Origin: Streptomyces sp. A1136
Lineage (GTDB): Bacteria > Actinomycetota > Actinomycetes > Streptomycetales > Streptomycetaceae
Assembly (NCBI RefSeq): GCF_004795055.1
Contig: NZ_SSBJ01000002.1
Span: 239,280 to 303,279 of the forward strand
Reading direction: 5' to 3'
DNA: 64,000 bases
Shown here: positions 20,461-31,329 of the stretch, in pieces
Layout: each line of letters starts with the position of its first letter
Position numbering within the stretch: the stretch's first letter is position 1
Made by a program: the position numbers and the translations under genes
The notes under the pieces: generated by a model
Seen by the model: the letters and a program-made list of their open reading frames with translations, nothing else
Told to the model about the DNA's origin: nothing
Databases searched by the model: none

Positions 20461-21852
20461 TCAGGCCTCCGTGCTGATGAAGACGTTCTTCGTCTCGGTG
20501 AATGCGGTCAGGGCGTCGGGTCCGAGCTCCCGGCCTAGGCCGGACTGCTTGTAGCCGCCGAAGGGGGTCCAGTAGCGGACGCTGCTGTGGGAGTTGACGG
20601 ACAGGTTCCCGGCGGCGACGGCGCGCGAGACGCGCAGGGCGCGGCCGATGTCACGGGTCCACAGGGAGCCGGAGAGGCCGTAATCGGTGGCGTTGGCCAG
20701 GCGTACGGCGTCCTCCTCGTCCTCGAAGGGCAGGACGACGGCGACGGGTCCGAAGACTTCCTCGACGGCCACGGGCGCGGTGGGGGCGACGTCCGTGACG
20801 AGGGTCGGCGGGTACCAGAAGCCGGGTCCCTCGGGGGCCGTGCCGCGGACGGCGGTGAGGTCGTCGGTGACGTATCCGCGGACGCGTTCGAGCTGGGCGC
20901 GCGAGATGAGCGGGCCCATCTGGGTCTTCTCGTCGGTCGGGTCGCCGACGCGTACGGCTTCGACGGCGGGGGCGACGAGTTCGAGGAACCGGTCGTAGGC
21001 GGAGCGCTGGACGAGGATGCGGGTGCGCGCGCAGCAGTCCTGGCCGGTGTTGTCGAGGAAGGCCATGGGGGCGGCGGCGGCCGCGGCCTCGATGTCGGCG
21101 TCCGCGAAGACGATGTTGGGGCTCTTGCCGCCGAGTTCGAGGGTGAGCCGTTTCACCCGGTCGGCGCACTTGGACATGATCTGCTTGCCGACCGCCGTGG
21201 AGCCGGTGAAGACGATCTTCGCGACTGTGGGGTGGTCCACGAGCGCGTCGCCGGTGACGGTGCCCGGCCCGGGGAGCACCTGGAAGAGGTGCTCGGGGAT
21301 CCCGGCTTCCAGGGCCAGTTCGGCCAGGCGCAGGGCGGTGAGGGGGGTGGTCTCGGCGGGTTTGAGGAGGACGGCGTTGCCCGCGGCGAGGGCCGGCGCC
21401 AGCGCCCAGGCGGCGATCGGCATGGGGAAGTTCCAGGGGGCGATCACGCCGATGACGCCGAGGGGTTCGAGGAAGGTGACGTCGATGCCGCCGGCGACGG
21501 GGATCTGGCGGCCGGAGAGCCGTTCGACTCCCCCGGCGGCGAAGTCGAGGAGGTCGCGTACGTTGCCCGCTTCCCAGCGGGCGTTGCCGATGGTGTGGCC
21601 GGCTTCACGGACCTCCAGCAGGGCGAGTTCCTCGATGTGTCCGTCCACCACGGCGGCGAAGCGGCGCAGCAGCCGGGCCCGGTCGGCGGGGGCCGCCGCC
21701 GCCCAGCCCCGCTGCGCGGCGGCGGCTCTGGCGACGGCCGCGTCGACGTCGTCCCGTGTGGCGGTCGGGACGGTGGCGACGAGTTCCTCGGTGGCCGGGT
21801 TCAGCACGCGCAGGGCGGAAGGGGCCAACACATCGGACACGTGGTGCCTCAC
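20461..21852 (-). CDS. Aldehyde dehydrogenase (NAD+)
   Basis: A 463-aa ALDH superfamily member. NAD-binding segment: VIAPWNFPMPIAAWALAPALAAGN. Family signature: LELGGKSPNIVF with the general-base Glu. Nucleophile Cys lies in NTGQDCCARTRI. C-terminal: NSHSSVRYWTPFGGYKQSGLGREL. It is closest in pattern to gamma-glutamyl-aminobutyraldehyde and betaine aldehyde dehydrogenases. It probably converts the gamma-glutamylated aldehyde made from the amine substrate to the acid. GTG start at 21852 with GGAG 7 nt upstream. It is 16 bp from the ligase gene and 6 bp from the SDR gene. Confidence 0.92.
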   Translation of the reverse strand: MRHHVSDVLAPSALRVLNPATEELVATVPTATRDDVDAAVARAAAAQRGWAAAAPADRARLLRRFAAVVDGHIEELALLEVREAGHTIGNARWEAGNVRDLLDFAAGGVERLSGRQIPVAGGIDVTFLEPLGVIGVIAPWNFPMPIAAWALAPALAAGNAVLLKPAETTPLTALRLAELALEAGIPEHLFQVLPGPGTVTGDALVDHPTVAKIVFTGSTAVGKQIMSKCADRVKRLTLELGGKSPNIVFADADIEAAAAAAPMAFLDNTGQDCCARTRILVQRSAYDRFLELVAPAVEAVRVGDPTDEKTQMGPLISRAQLERVRGYVTDDLTAVRGTAPEGPGFWYPPTLVTDVAPTAPVAVEEVFGPVAVVLPFEDEEDAVRLANATDYGLSGSLWTRDIGRALRVSRAVAAGNLSVNSHSSVRYWTPFGGYKQSGLGRELGPDALTAFTETKNVFISTEA

Positions 21853-21868
21853 AGACTTCTCCAGGGGG

Positions 21869-23233
21869 TTACAGGCGTTCGAAGGAGCGGCGCAGTTCCC
21901 AGTCGGTGACCGCCGAGTCGTAGGCGTCCAGTTCGACGCGGGCCATGTTGCGGTAGTGGGCGACGACCTCGGGGCCGAAGGCGGCCTTGGCGATCTCGCT
22001 GTTCTCCCAGAGTTCCGCGGCCTCGCGCAGGGTGCTCGGGACGTGCGCGTAGTCGGCGGTGTAGGCGTTGCCGGTGCAGGCCTGGGGCGGTTCGAGGCGG
22101 TTCTCGATCCCGTAGAGCCCGGCCGCGACCAGTCCGGCGACGGCGAGGTAGGGGTTGACGTCGCCGCCGGGGAGGCGGTTCTCGAAGCGTGTGGAGCGGC
22201 CGTGACCGACCACGCGCAGGGCGCAGGTCCGGTTGTCCACGCCCCAGGCGACGGCGGTCGGGGCGAAGGAACCGGGCCGGAAACGCTTGTACGAGTTGAT
22301 GTTCGGGGCGTAGAGAAGGGAGAAGTCGCGCAGCGCGGCGAGTTGGCCGGCCAGGAAGTGCCGCATCACCGTGGACATGCCGTCGGGGCCGTCCCCGGCC
22401 ATCGCGTTGTGTCCGTCGGCGTCGGCGAGCGAGAGGTGGATGTGGCAGGAATTGCCCTCGCGCTCGTCGTACTTGGCCATGAAGGTGAGCGAGACGCCTT
22501 CCTGGGCGGCGATCTCCTTGGCCCCCGTCTTGTAGACGGAGTGCTGGTCGCACGTGGTGAGCGCCTCGTCGTAGCGGAAGACGATCTCGTGCTGTCCGAG
22601 GTTGCACTCGCCCTTGGCGGACTCGACGACCAGACCGGCGGCCTGCATCTCGTTGCGGATGCGGCGCAGCAGGGGCTCGACCCGGCCGGTGCCGAGGACC
22701 GAGTAGTCGATGTTGTACTGGTTGGCGGGGGTCAGGCCGCGGTAGCCGGAGTTCCAAGCCTGTTCGTAGGTGTCCTTGAACACCATGAACTCCAGCTCGG
22801 TGCCGACCATCGCCTGGTACCCGTGTTCGGCGAGGCGCTCCAGTTGGCGGCGCAGGATCTGCCGGGGCGCGGTGACGACGGGCGTGCCGTCGTTCCAGGC
22901 CAGATCGGCCAGGACGAAGGCGCTGCCGGGGTTCCACGGGATGCGGCGCAGGGTGGCGAGGTCGGGGTGCATGGCGAAGTCGCCGTAGCCGCGGTCCCAG
23001 GAGGACATCTCGTACCCGTCGACGGTGTTCATCTCGGTGTCGACGGCGAGCAGGTAGTTGCAGCCCTCGGTGCCGTGGGCGAGGACCTCGTCGAGGAAGA
23101 ACTGTGCGGCGAACCGCTTGCCCTGGAGGCGCCCTTGCATGTCGGGGAAGGCCAGGACGACTGTGTCGATCTCGCCGTCCGCGACCAGGGAGCGGAGCTC
23201 CTCGGGCGCGAGCGGCGGCTTGCGGTCTACCAC
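21869..23233 (-). CDS. Glutamine-synthetase-like gamma-glutamyl amine ligase (GlnA4 type)
   Basis: The 454-aa protein has the GS fold: beta-grasp domain (DTVVLAFPDMQGRLQGKRF), the metal-binding GTELEF motif (about residue 145), EGNSCHIHLSL near the glutamate site and TRFENRLPGGDVNPYLAVAG. It lacks the adenylylation tail context of GlnA and resembles PuuA and the Streptomyces GlnA3/GlnA4 enzymes that join glutamate to amines using ATP. S. coelicolor GlnA4 is reported as a gamma-glutamylethanolamide synthetase. With an ethanolamine-type permease two genes away, that role fits best. GTG start with AAGGAG at 9 nt. Confidence 0.85.
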   Translation of the reverse strand: MVDRKPPLAPEELRSLVADGEIDTVVLAFPDMQGRLQGKRFAAQFFLDEVLAHGTEGCNYLLAVDTEMNTVDGYEMSSWDRGYGDFAMHPDLATLRRIPWNPGSAFVLADLAWNDGTPVVTAPRQILRRQLERLAEHGYQAMVGTELEFMVFKDTYEQAWNSGYRGLTPANQYNIDYSVLGTGRVEPLLRRIRNEMQAAGLVVESAKGECNLGQHEIVFRYDEALTTCDQHSVYKTGAKEIAAQEGVSLTFMAKYDEREGNSCHIHLSLADADGHNAMAGDGPDGMSTVMRHFLAGQLAALRDFSLLYAPNINSYKRFRPGSFAPTAVAWGVDNRTCALRVVGHGRSTRFENRLPGGDVNPYLAVAGLVAAGLYGIENRLEPPQACTGNAYTADYAHVPSTLREAAELWENSEIAKAAFGPEVVAHYRNMARVELDAYDSAVTDWELRRSFERL

Positions 23234-23266
23234 TGGAATCTCTCCTTCGGTGAGCCGAGTGGGCCT

Positions 23267-23289
23267 AAGGTATTGAACAGAACCATTGC
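23267..23289 (+). promoter_or_regulatory. Shared motif, copy 1 (between ligase and GntR genes)
   Basis: AAGGTA, 8 bp, AACCATTGC, then TTG. An identical arrangement occurs at 24142-24164 before the permease gene. It includes an imperfect GGT...ACC dyad. It lies in the 77-bp divergent promoter region and is a likely operator of the GntR regulator. Confidence 0.55.
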
Positions 23290-23310
23290 TTGGGAAGGGG
23301 TGGAGCCCAG

Positions 23311-24057
23311 ATGACCGACACGGCGGGCGAGGGCGACGCGATCGCGCGGTTGAATCCCGTGCTGCGGCAGGTGCGGGCCGGCAACGGTTTCGAGGAGGCG
23401 CTGGAGCAGATCCTCCAGGTGGTCCGACTGGGGCTGGTGCCGGGCGGGGAACGACTGCCGCCCGAGCGGGAGTTGGCGGAGCGGATGGGCATCAGCCGGG
23501 TCACGTTGCGCGAGGTGCTGAAGGTGCTCCAGGACCAGGGGCTGGTGGAGGCCCGGCGCGGCCGGTACGGCGGAACGTTTGTGCTGGCCCGCCCCGACAC
23601 ACCGGCCGACGGCGCGGAGCGGGAGCTGCGCCGTCGGGTCGCACGGGTGGACATCGAGGACGCCCTGCGGTTCCGCGAGGTCCTGGAGGTGGGCGCGGCG
23701 GGGCTGTGCGCCGCGCACGGGCTCACCGAGGAGGGGACGGAACGGCTGCTGGCCGCCTTGGCCGCCACCCACGACGCCCCGCTCCAGGACTACCGCCGCC
23801 AGGACACCCTGTTCCACCTCACCCTGTGCGAACTGGCCGGGTCCCCCACCCTGACGGCCCAGTACGCCGCGGTCCGGGCCACCGTCAACGAGCTGCTGGA
23901 CTGCATCCCGCTGCTGGTGCGCAACCTGGAGCACTCGCAGCAGCAGCACACCGCGCTCGTCGAGGCGGTGCTGGAGCGGGACGCGGACACGGCCCGCGAG
24001 ACGATGCGCGAGCACTGCTGCGGCACGGCCGCTCTGCTGCGGGGCTTCCTGGCGTGA
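23311..24057 (+). CDS. GntR/FadR-family regulator of the ethanolamine-type cluster
   Basis: A 248-aa repressor-type protein. The winged HTH at about residues 30-85 (RLPPERELAERMGISRVTLREVLKVL, LVEARRGRYGGTF) is typical GntR. The all-helical FCD effector domain (about 105-230) has the metal-ligand pattern D/H in FREVLEVGAAGLCAAH and EHSQQQHTALVEAV. It is divergent from the ligase operon and directly upstream of the permease, so it probably controls both. The ATG at 23311 was chosen for the GGAG 5 nt upstream; a TTG at 23290 would cut into the motif. Confidence 0.87.
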   Translation: MTDTAGEGDAIARLNPVLRQVRAGNGFEEALEQILQVVRLGLVPGGERLPPERELAERMGISRVTLREVLKVLQDQGLVEARRGRYGGTFVLARPDTPADGAERELRRRVARVDIEDALRFREVLEVGAAGLCAAHGLTEEGTERLLAALAATHDAPLQDYRRQDTLFHLTLCELAGSPTLTAQYAAVRATVNELLDCIPLLVRNLEHSQQQHTALVEAVLERDADTARETMREHCCGTAALLRGFLA

Positions 24058-24091
24058 ACGGTCGGCGGCGGCGCCGGGTCGAGGGGGTTTC

Positions 24092-24107
24092 GTAACGCCT
24101 GTTTAAC
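24092..24107 (+). promoter_or_regulatory. GlnR-like box upstream of the permease
   Basis: GTAAC-GCCTGT-TTAAC follows the GlnR half-site layout (gTnAC, 6 bp, GAAAC), with a perfect a-site and 3 of 5 matches in the b-site. It lies about 125 bp before the permease ATG. Nitrogen control of amine uptake is plausible; the match is imperfect. Confidence 0.35.
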
Positions 24108-24141
24108 GCGGGGGACTTGCGCGTTCCACCCACATGACGCA

Positions 24142-24164
24142 AAGGTACGCCTCACAACCATTGC
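24142..24164 (+). promoter_or_regulatory. Shared motif, copy 2 (before permease)
   Basis: AAGGTA, 8 bp, AACCATTGC, followed after one C by TTG. It has the same bases and spacing as the copy at 23267-23289. It lies 67 bp upstream of the permease start. Confidence 0.55.
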
Positions 24165-24230
24165 CTTGACCACCCTCGCACGCGCCACCCCACCACCCGT
24201 TGCACCACCTTGCCCCAGGCAGGAGCGCAC

Positions 24231-25700
<1,470 letters not shown>

Positions 25701-25744
25701 AATCCTGACGCCGACTCGGCTCCCGTCCACCCGGAGGTAGAAAC

Positions 25745-26449
25745 GTGCCCAGGCCGCTCATCGGCATCACCACCTACGTGGAGGAGTCCACCCGCTACGG
25801 CGTGTGGGACCTCGCGACGTCCCTCGTCCCCTCCGGGTACTACGAACTGGTCCAGGCGGCGGGCGGGGCGGCCGTCCTGCTGCCCCCGGACGACCCGTCC
25901 CGGGCGGCGGAGGTGCTGGGCCGGGTGGACGGTCTGGTCGTCGCGGGCGGCCCCGACGTGGACCCGGTGCACTACGGCGCCCCGCGCGACCCCCGTACGG
26001 GCGCGCCCGCGACGGTCCGCGACACGTGGGAGCTCGCGCTCATCCGGGCCTCGCTGGACTCCGGCGCCCCGCTGCTCGGCATCTGCCGGGGCATGCAGGC
26101 GCTGAACGTGGCCCTGGGGGGCACCCTGATCCAGCACATCGACGGTCATGTGCACACCCCGGGCGTCACCTCGTGGCACCCGGTCCGCCCCGTCGACGGC
26201 ACCCGTTACGCGTCACTGGTCCCGCAGGAGGCGGAGGTCCCCACCTACCACCACCAGGCGGTGGACCGGCTGGGCGAGGGGCTGGTGGTCTCGGCACACG
26301 CGCTGGACGGCACGATCGAGGCGATCGAACTGCCCGACCCGGACCGGTGGGTGCTGGGCGTGCAGTGGCACCCGGAGCGCGACAGGGACACAAGGGTGAT
26401 GGCGGCCCTGGTGGATGCGGCCGCCACCGTCCCGGCCCTCGTCGTCTGA
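25745..26449 (+). CDS. Gamma-glutamyl hydrolase, PuuD-like class I amidotransferase
   Basis: A 234-aa peptidase C26 enzyme. The nucleophile Cys is in LLGICRGMQALNV (about residue 117), and the His/Glu of the triad is in GVQWHPERD. The glycine loop GLVVAGGPDVDP is present. PuuD cleaves gamma-glutamyl-GABA; here the expected substrate is the gamma-glutamylated acid, for example gamma-glutamylglycine, releasing glutamate. GTG start with GGAGG 7 nt upstream, 44 bp after the permease gene. Confidence 0.88.
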   Translation: MPRPLIGITTYVEESTRYGVWDLATSLVPSGYYELVQAAGGAAVLLPPDDPSRAAEVLGRVDGLVVAGGPDVDPVHYGAPRDPRTGAPATVRDTWELALIRASLDSGAPLLGICRGMQALNVALGGTLIQHIDGHVHTPGVTSWHPVRPVDGTRYASLVPQEAEVPTYHHQAVDRLGEGLVVSAHALDGTIEAIELPDPDRWVLGVQWHPERDRDTRVMAALVDAAATVPALVV

Positions 26450-26453
26450 CGAC

Positions 26454-26645
26454 TCAGGCGTGCTGCGGGACCTCGTCCTTCATGGCCGTCTTGAGCTGCT
26501 CGCGCAGTTCCGGGCCCGCCGTGTGCCCGTGCACGGACACGGCGTGCTCCTCCGCGGCGCGGACGAGTTCCGCCTCCTCGCCCGACATGAAGAGGCTGCA
26601 GTTCGATTCACTCGGGAATTCGCGACAGTCGATCATCTTGCGCAT
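26454..26645 (-). CDS. DUF1059 small protein
   Basis: 63 aa. MRKMIDCREFPSESNCSLFM, SGEEAELVRAAEEHAVSVHGH and PELREQLKTAMKD fit the DUF1059 family; the two Cys are conserved there. GAGGAGG lies 6 nt before the ATG. Function unknown. Confidence 0.85.
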   Translation of the reverse strand: MRKMIDCREFPSESNCSLFMSGEEAELVRAAEEHAVSVHGHTAGPELREQLKTAMKDEVPQHA

Positions 26646-26743
26646 CACGCGCCTCCTCGGATCCGACTGCCTCCATTGTCCGCCCGTACCGTCACGGTGG
26701 CGAACACGGGTTCCGGCCGGCCGTGGTCGGCTCGGGCCGGTGG

Positions 26744-27667
26744 TCAGGAACGCGCCCGGGTCAGCGACAGCAGGTCGCGGGCCGGACCGGCCGGGCGGGC
26801 GCCCGTCGGCCAGACGGCCCGCAGCGCCCGCGCCAGCCCCGCCCCGACGACCGGGACCTCCACCAGTCGCCGGGACCCCAGCTCGTCCCCCACCGCCAGC
26901 TCCGACAGCACGCACGGCCCCGCCCCGCTGAGCGCCGCCGACTTCACCGCGGTGGTCGACGCCAGCTCAAGCAGCGGCTGCGCCGACCCCCCGGACGCGG
27001 CCAGCGCCGCGTCCAGGACCTGCCGGGTCCCCGACCCCCGCTCGCGCAGGATCAGCGGGGTCGCCGCCAGTTCCGCGGCCTCGACCCCCCGCGAGCGCCG
27101 GGCCCAGGGGTGCCCCGGCGCGACCGCCACCACGAGCCGGTCCTGCGCGATGACCACGGCGTCCAGTCCGTCGGGTACCGAGAGCCCCTCCACGAAGCCC
27201 AGGTCCGCGTCGTGCGCGAGGACCAGCTCGGCGACGAGCGCCGAGTTCCCCGCGTGCAGGGACACCGCCGTCCCCGGCCGTTGCCCCCGCAGCGCGATCA
27301 GCCACCCCGGCAGCAGGTACTCCGCGATCGTCATGCTGGCCGCCACCCGCAGCCGCGAGTCCCGCCGGCCGCGCAGCGCCTGAGCGCCCACGTCGAAGGC
27401 CTCGGCCGCCTCCACCACCCGCCGGGCCCAGTCCGTGACCAGGGCGCCCTCCGCGGTCAGCGTCGATCCGCGCGGCGAGCGGTCCACCAGGGCCACGCCC
27501 AGCCGGGTCTCCATCGCCCTGATCCGGCTGCTCGCCGCCGGCTGGGTGATCCCCAGCCGGCGGGCCGCCCCGCTCAGGCTGCCGACCCGCGCGACCGCCA
27601 GCAGCAGCTCCAGCGCGCCCAGGTCCGGCACGCGGTGCGCCAGCGGCACCCAATCCTCGTTACCCAT
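26744..27667 (-). CDS. LysR-family transcriptional regulator
   Basis: A 307-aa LTTR. The N-terminal HTH is at about residues 15-75 (LGALELLLAVARVGSLSGAARRLGITQPAASSRIRAME). The effector-binding domain has RLRVAASMTIAEYLLPGWL and LGFVEG, as in CysL/CbbR-like regulators. It is divergent from a TDT transporter, its probable target. A T-N11-A palindrome overlaps the ATG at 27667. A GTG at 27649 with GAGG upstream is an alternative start that would leave the palindrome fully upstream. Confidence 0.88.
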   Translation of the reverse strand: MGNEDWVPLAHRVPDLGALELLLAVARVGSLSGAARRLGITQPAASSRIRAMETRLGVALVDRSPRGSTLTAEGALVTDWARRVVEAAEAFDVGAQALRGRRDSRLRVAASMTIAEYLLPGWLIALRGQRPGTAVSLHAGNSALVAELVLAHDADLGFVEGLSVPDGLDAVVIAQDRLVVAVAPGHPWARRSRGVEAAELAATPLILRERGSGTRQVLDAALAASGGSAQPLLELASTTAVKSAALSGAGPCVLSELAVGDELGSRRLVEVPVVGAGLARALRAVWPTGARPAGPARDLLSLTRARS

Positions 27668-27680
27668 AAATGCAGTTTAT
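27666..27680. promoter_or_regulatory. LysR-type box (T-N11-A palindrome)
   Basis: ATAAA-TGCAG-TTTAT, perfect 5-bp arms in the 70-bp divergent region between the LysR regulator and the TDT transporter. A+T-rich and out of character for its surroundings. Confidence 0.6.
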
Positions 27681-27737
27681 GCCCTCATACGAAACCACCC
27701 CCTGCCCCCGACCCCGCCCCGACGCGAGGCTGGGACC

Positions 27738-28852
<1,115 letters not shown>

Positions 28853-28856
<4 letters not shown>

Positions 28857-29572
28857 CGGGCGGCCCGCAGGGCCCGCGCCAGTACCGTCGGAGCCTCCAC
28901 CAGCGACGGCCCGTACCAGGTCAGGTGCCGACCGCTGACGAGCGCGGCCGGCAGGCCCGGGAAGGCCTCGGGGCCGTCCTGCGCGGTGAACCGGTACGGC
29001 TCGTCCGGCAGGACCACCAGATCGCAGCCCGCGGCGTCCGCCTCGGCCGGCGTCACCCGCGGATATCGCTCGGCGTGCCCGGCGAAGACGTTGCGCACCC
29101 CGAGGCGGCCCAGCAGGTCCCCGGCGAAGGTGTCCCGCCCCAGGACCATCCACGGTCGCCGCCACACCGGTACGACGGCGCGCAGGGCGTCCGCGGGCTC
29201 CACCGCCGCCCACGCCTTCTCGGCGTCGTCCAGCCAACCCGGACGCGCCGACCCCAACGCCTCGACCAGCAGGCGGTCCAGCTCGCGGAAGGCCTGCGGC
29301 AGCGAGCGGACCTCGGTGACCAGCACCCGCACCCCGGCCGCCCGCAGGGCCGCCAGGTCCGGGGCCCGGTTCTCCTCCTCGTTGGCGACGACGAGGTCCG
29401 GGCGCAGTGCGACGATCGCGGACACGTCGGGGTTCTTCGTCCCGCCGATCCGCAGCGCTCCCCCGAGGTCCTCGGGACGCGAGCACCAGTCGGTGACCCC
29501 GACGAGCAGGCCGGGGGCGCTGACCGCCACCGCCTCGGTCAGCGACGGGACCAGCGAGACGATCCGCCGCAC
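28853..29572 (-). CDS. Helical-backbone metal receptor (BtuF/TroA-like), no signal peptide
   Basis: 239 aa. RIVSLVPSLTEAVAVSAPGLLVGVTDWCSRP and ALRPDLVVANEEENR match the N-lobe of cobalamin/siderophore-binding proteins. VTPAEADAAGCDLVVLPDEPYRF matches the C-lobe. No signal peptide or lipobox precedes it, and no ABC permease is adjacent, so it is probably cytoplasmic and not a transport receptor. The ligand is unknown. It lies 5 bp upstream of the end of an HTH-cupin gene and overlaps the TDT gene by 4 bp on the other strand. Confidence 0.78.
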
Positions 29573-29577
29573 GCCGC

Positions 29578-30213
29578 TCAGTGCTCCGGCGAGGGCGGCT
29601 CGGACGTCGCGTGGATGTGCTCGCCCACCGCCACCACCAGGATGCGGGTGTCCTCGCTCACCGCCCGCCAGCGGTGACGCACACCGCCGGACAGGAACAG
29701 CGCGTCGCCGTTCTCCAGCCGGTACGCCCGTCCCTCGGCCTCGACCTGGCAGGCGCCCGCGACGACGTACATCAGCTCGTCGTTGCGGTGCTGGTACTCA
29801 CGGCCGGCGTCCTGGTCCCCGGTGAACTCCAGGGCGTGCAATTGGTGGTGCCCGCGCACGAGGGGACGCACGCCCGGGGCCGGCGCCAGACCGGAGTCGT
29901 CCCCGGCCCGCACGAGGTCCACCGTGCGCGCGGTGTCGGAGGCGGCCAGCAACTCGACGGCCGTGGTCTCCAGCGCGTCCGCGACCCGCTCCAGGGACCG
30001 CATGCTCGGCCGGGCCCGCTCATTCTCTATCTGGCTCAGGAAGGGAACGGACAGGCCGCTGCGCGCCGATACGACGGCCAGGGTCAGGTGGAGCGCGCGG
30101 CGCCGCTTGCGCACGGCCACGCCCACCCGAAGCGGTTGCTCCTTGGCGTCCTTCTCCTTCTCGTCCCCGTCCTGCGTGCCGATCTTGCCGTCCCTGCCGT
30201 CCTTGCCGTTCAT
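29578..30213 (-). CDS. HTH-cupin transcriptional regulator
   Basis: 211 aa. A charged N-terminal tail is followed by an XRE HTH (about 30-85, LTLAVVSARSGLSVPFLSQIENERARPSMRSLERVADAL) and a C-terminal cupin (YQHRNDELMYVVAGACQVEAEG, GDALFLSGGVRHRWRA). This plan is that of PuuR/SutR-like repressors that sense small molecules. The ATG at 30213 was chosen. It may be co-transcribed with the metal-receptor gene, which starts 5 bp after its stop. Confidence 0.85.
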   Translation of the reverse strand: MNGKDGRDGKIGTQDGDEKEKDAKEQPLRVGVAVRKRRRALHLTLAVVSARSGLSVPFLSQIENERARPSMRSLERVADALETTAVELLAASDTARTVDLVRAGDDSGLAPAPGVRPLVRGHHQLHALEFTGDQDAGREYQHRNDELMYVVAGACQVEAEGRAYRLENGDALFLSGGVRHRWRAVSEDTRILVVAVGEHIHATSEPPSPEH

Positions 30214-30356
30214 GTCGGGGCTGCCCTCCCCTAATCCACTCGTCGCACATCGGTGTGCTGTAAGCACCTTACGCAGCAACCGCCCCCGGATTCGCGTTCA
30301 CGGCAGGACCGGCCGGCGTCGGCGGCCGGCGCGGCGGCTGCGGCATCATCGTCAGC

Positions 30357-31280
30357 GTGACGACACGACGCCTGATGCTCCTGGACACCGCCTCCCTCTA
30401 CTTCCGCGCGTACTTCGGCGTGCCGGACTCCGTGAAGGCCCCCGACGGCACGCCGGTCAACGCCGTGCGCGGCCTGCTCGACTTCATCGGGCGACTGGTC
30501 CAGGACCACCGCCCCGACGACCTCGTGGCCTGCATGGACGCCGACTGGCGGCCGCAGTGGCGGGTGGACCTGATCCCTTCGTACAAGGCGCACCGGGTCG
30601 CCGAGGAGACCGAGAGCGGCCCCGACGTGGAGGAGACGCCGGACACCCTCACGCCTCAGGTGCCGATCATCGAGGCCGCGCTGGACGCGTTCGGCATCGC
30701 CCGGGTGGGCGTCGCCGGGTACGAGGCGGACGACGTCATCGGGACCCTCACCGCCCGGGCGACCGGCCCGGTGGACATCGTCACGGGCGACCGGGACCTG
30801 TACCAGCTGATCGACGACGGGAAGCGGCGACGCGTCCTCTACCCGCTCAAGGGCGTCGGCTCGCTCCAGGTGACGGACGAGGCGTGGCTGCGGGAGAAGT
30901 ACGGGGTGGACGGTCCCGGCTACGCGGATCTGGCGCTGCTGCGGGGCGACCCCAGTGACGGCCTGCCGGGGGTCCCCGGGATCGGCGAGAAGACGGCGGC
31001 GAAGCTGCTGGACGCGTTCGGCGACCTGGCCGGGATCATCGCGGCGATCGACGACCCGAAGTCGGGGCTGACCCCCACGCAGCGCAAGCGGTTGGACGAG
31101 TCGCGGCCGTACCTGGCGGTGGCCCCGAAGGTGGTCAAGGTCGCCTCGGACGTCCCGCTTCCCCCCTTCGACCCGGCCCTTCCGGCGGCTCCGGCCCGGC
31201 CCGAGATGGTCGACGCGCTCGCCCGCCGATGGGGTCTGGGCGGAGCCGTGGCCAGGCTGAGCAGCGCGCTGCACCACTGA
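30357..31280 (+). CDS. 5'-3' exonuclease (FEN-like, stand-alone PolA exonuclease homologue)
   Basis: A 307-aa flap-endonuclease-fold nuclease. The N-terminal PIN-like part starts LMLLDTASLYFRAYFG. Metal-binding acidic clusters are CMDADWRPQWR, GYEADDVIGTL and TGDRDLYQLID. The helix-hairpin-helix segment GLPGVPGIGEKTAAKLL (about 203-219) binds DNA. It corresponds to the N-terminal domain of DNA polymerase I without the polymerase. A role in processing replication or repair intermediates is likely. GTG start. Confidence 0.9.
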   Translation: MTTRRLMLLDTASLYFRAYFGVPDSVKAPDGTPVNAVRGLLDFIGRLVQDHRPDDLVACMDADWRPQWRVDLIPSYKAHRVAEETESGPDVEETPDTLTPQVPIIEAALDAFGIARVGVAGYEADDVIGTLTARATGPVDIVTGDRDLYQLIDDGKRRRVLYPLKGVGSLQVTDEAWLREKYGVDGPGYADLALLRGDPSDGLPGVPGIGEKTAAKLLDAFGDLAGIIAAIDDPKSGLTPTQRKRLDESRPYLAVAPKVVKVASDVPLPPFDPALPAAPARPEMVDALARRWGLGGAVARLSSALHH

Positions 31281-31286
31281 GGTGCT

Positions 31287-31306
31287 AACTTAGGGGAACC
31301 TAAGTT
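31287..31306 (+). promoter_or_regulatory. Iron box (DmdR/IdeR-type)
   Basis: AACTTAGG-GGAA-CCTAAGTT, perfect 8-bp arms containing the TTAGG...CCTAA core of actinobacterial iron boxes. It lies 24 bp before the siderophore-interacting protein gene, where bound repressor would block transcription in iron-replete cells. Confidence 0.8.
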
Positions 31307-31329
31307 TCTGGGGAGTCAGGGGAGAAGCC

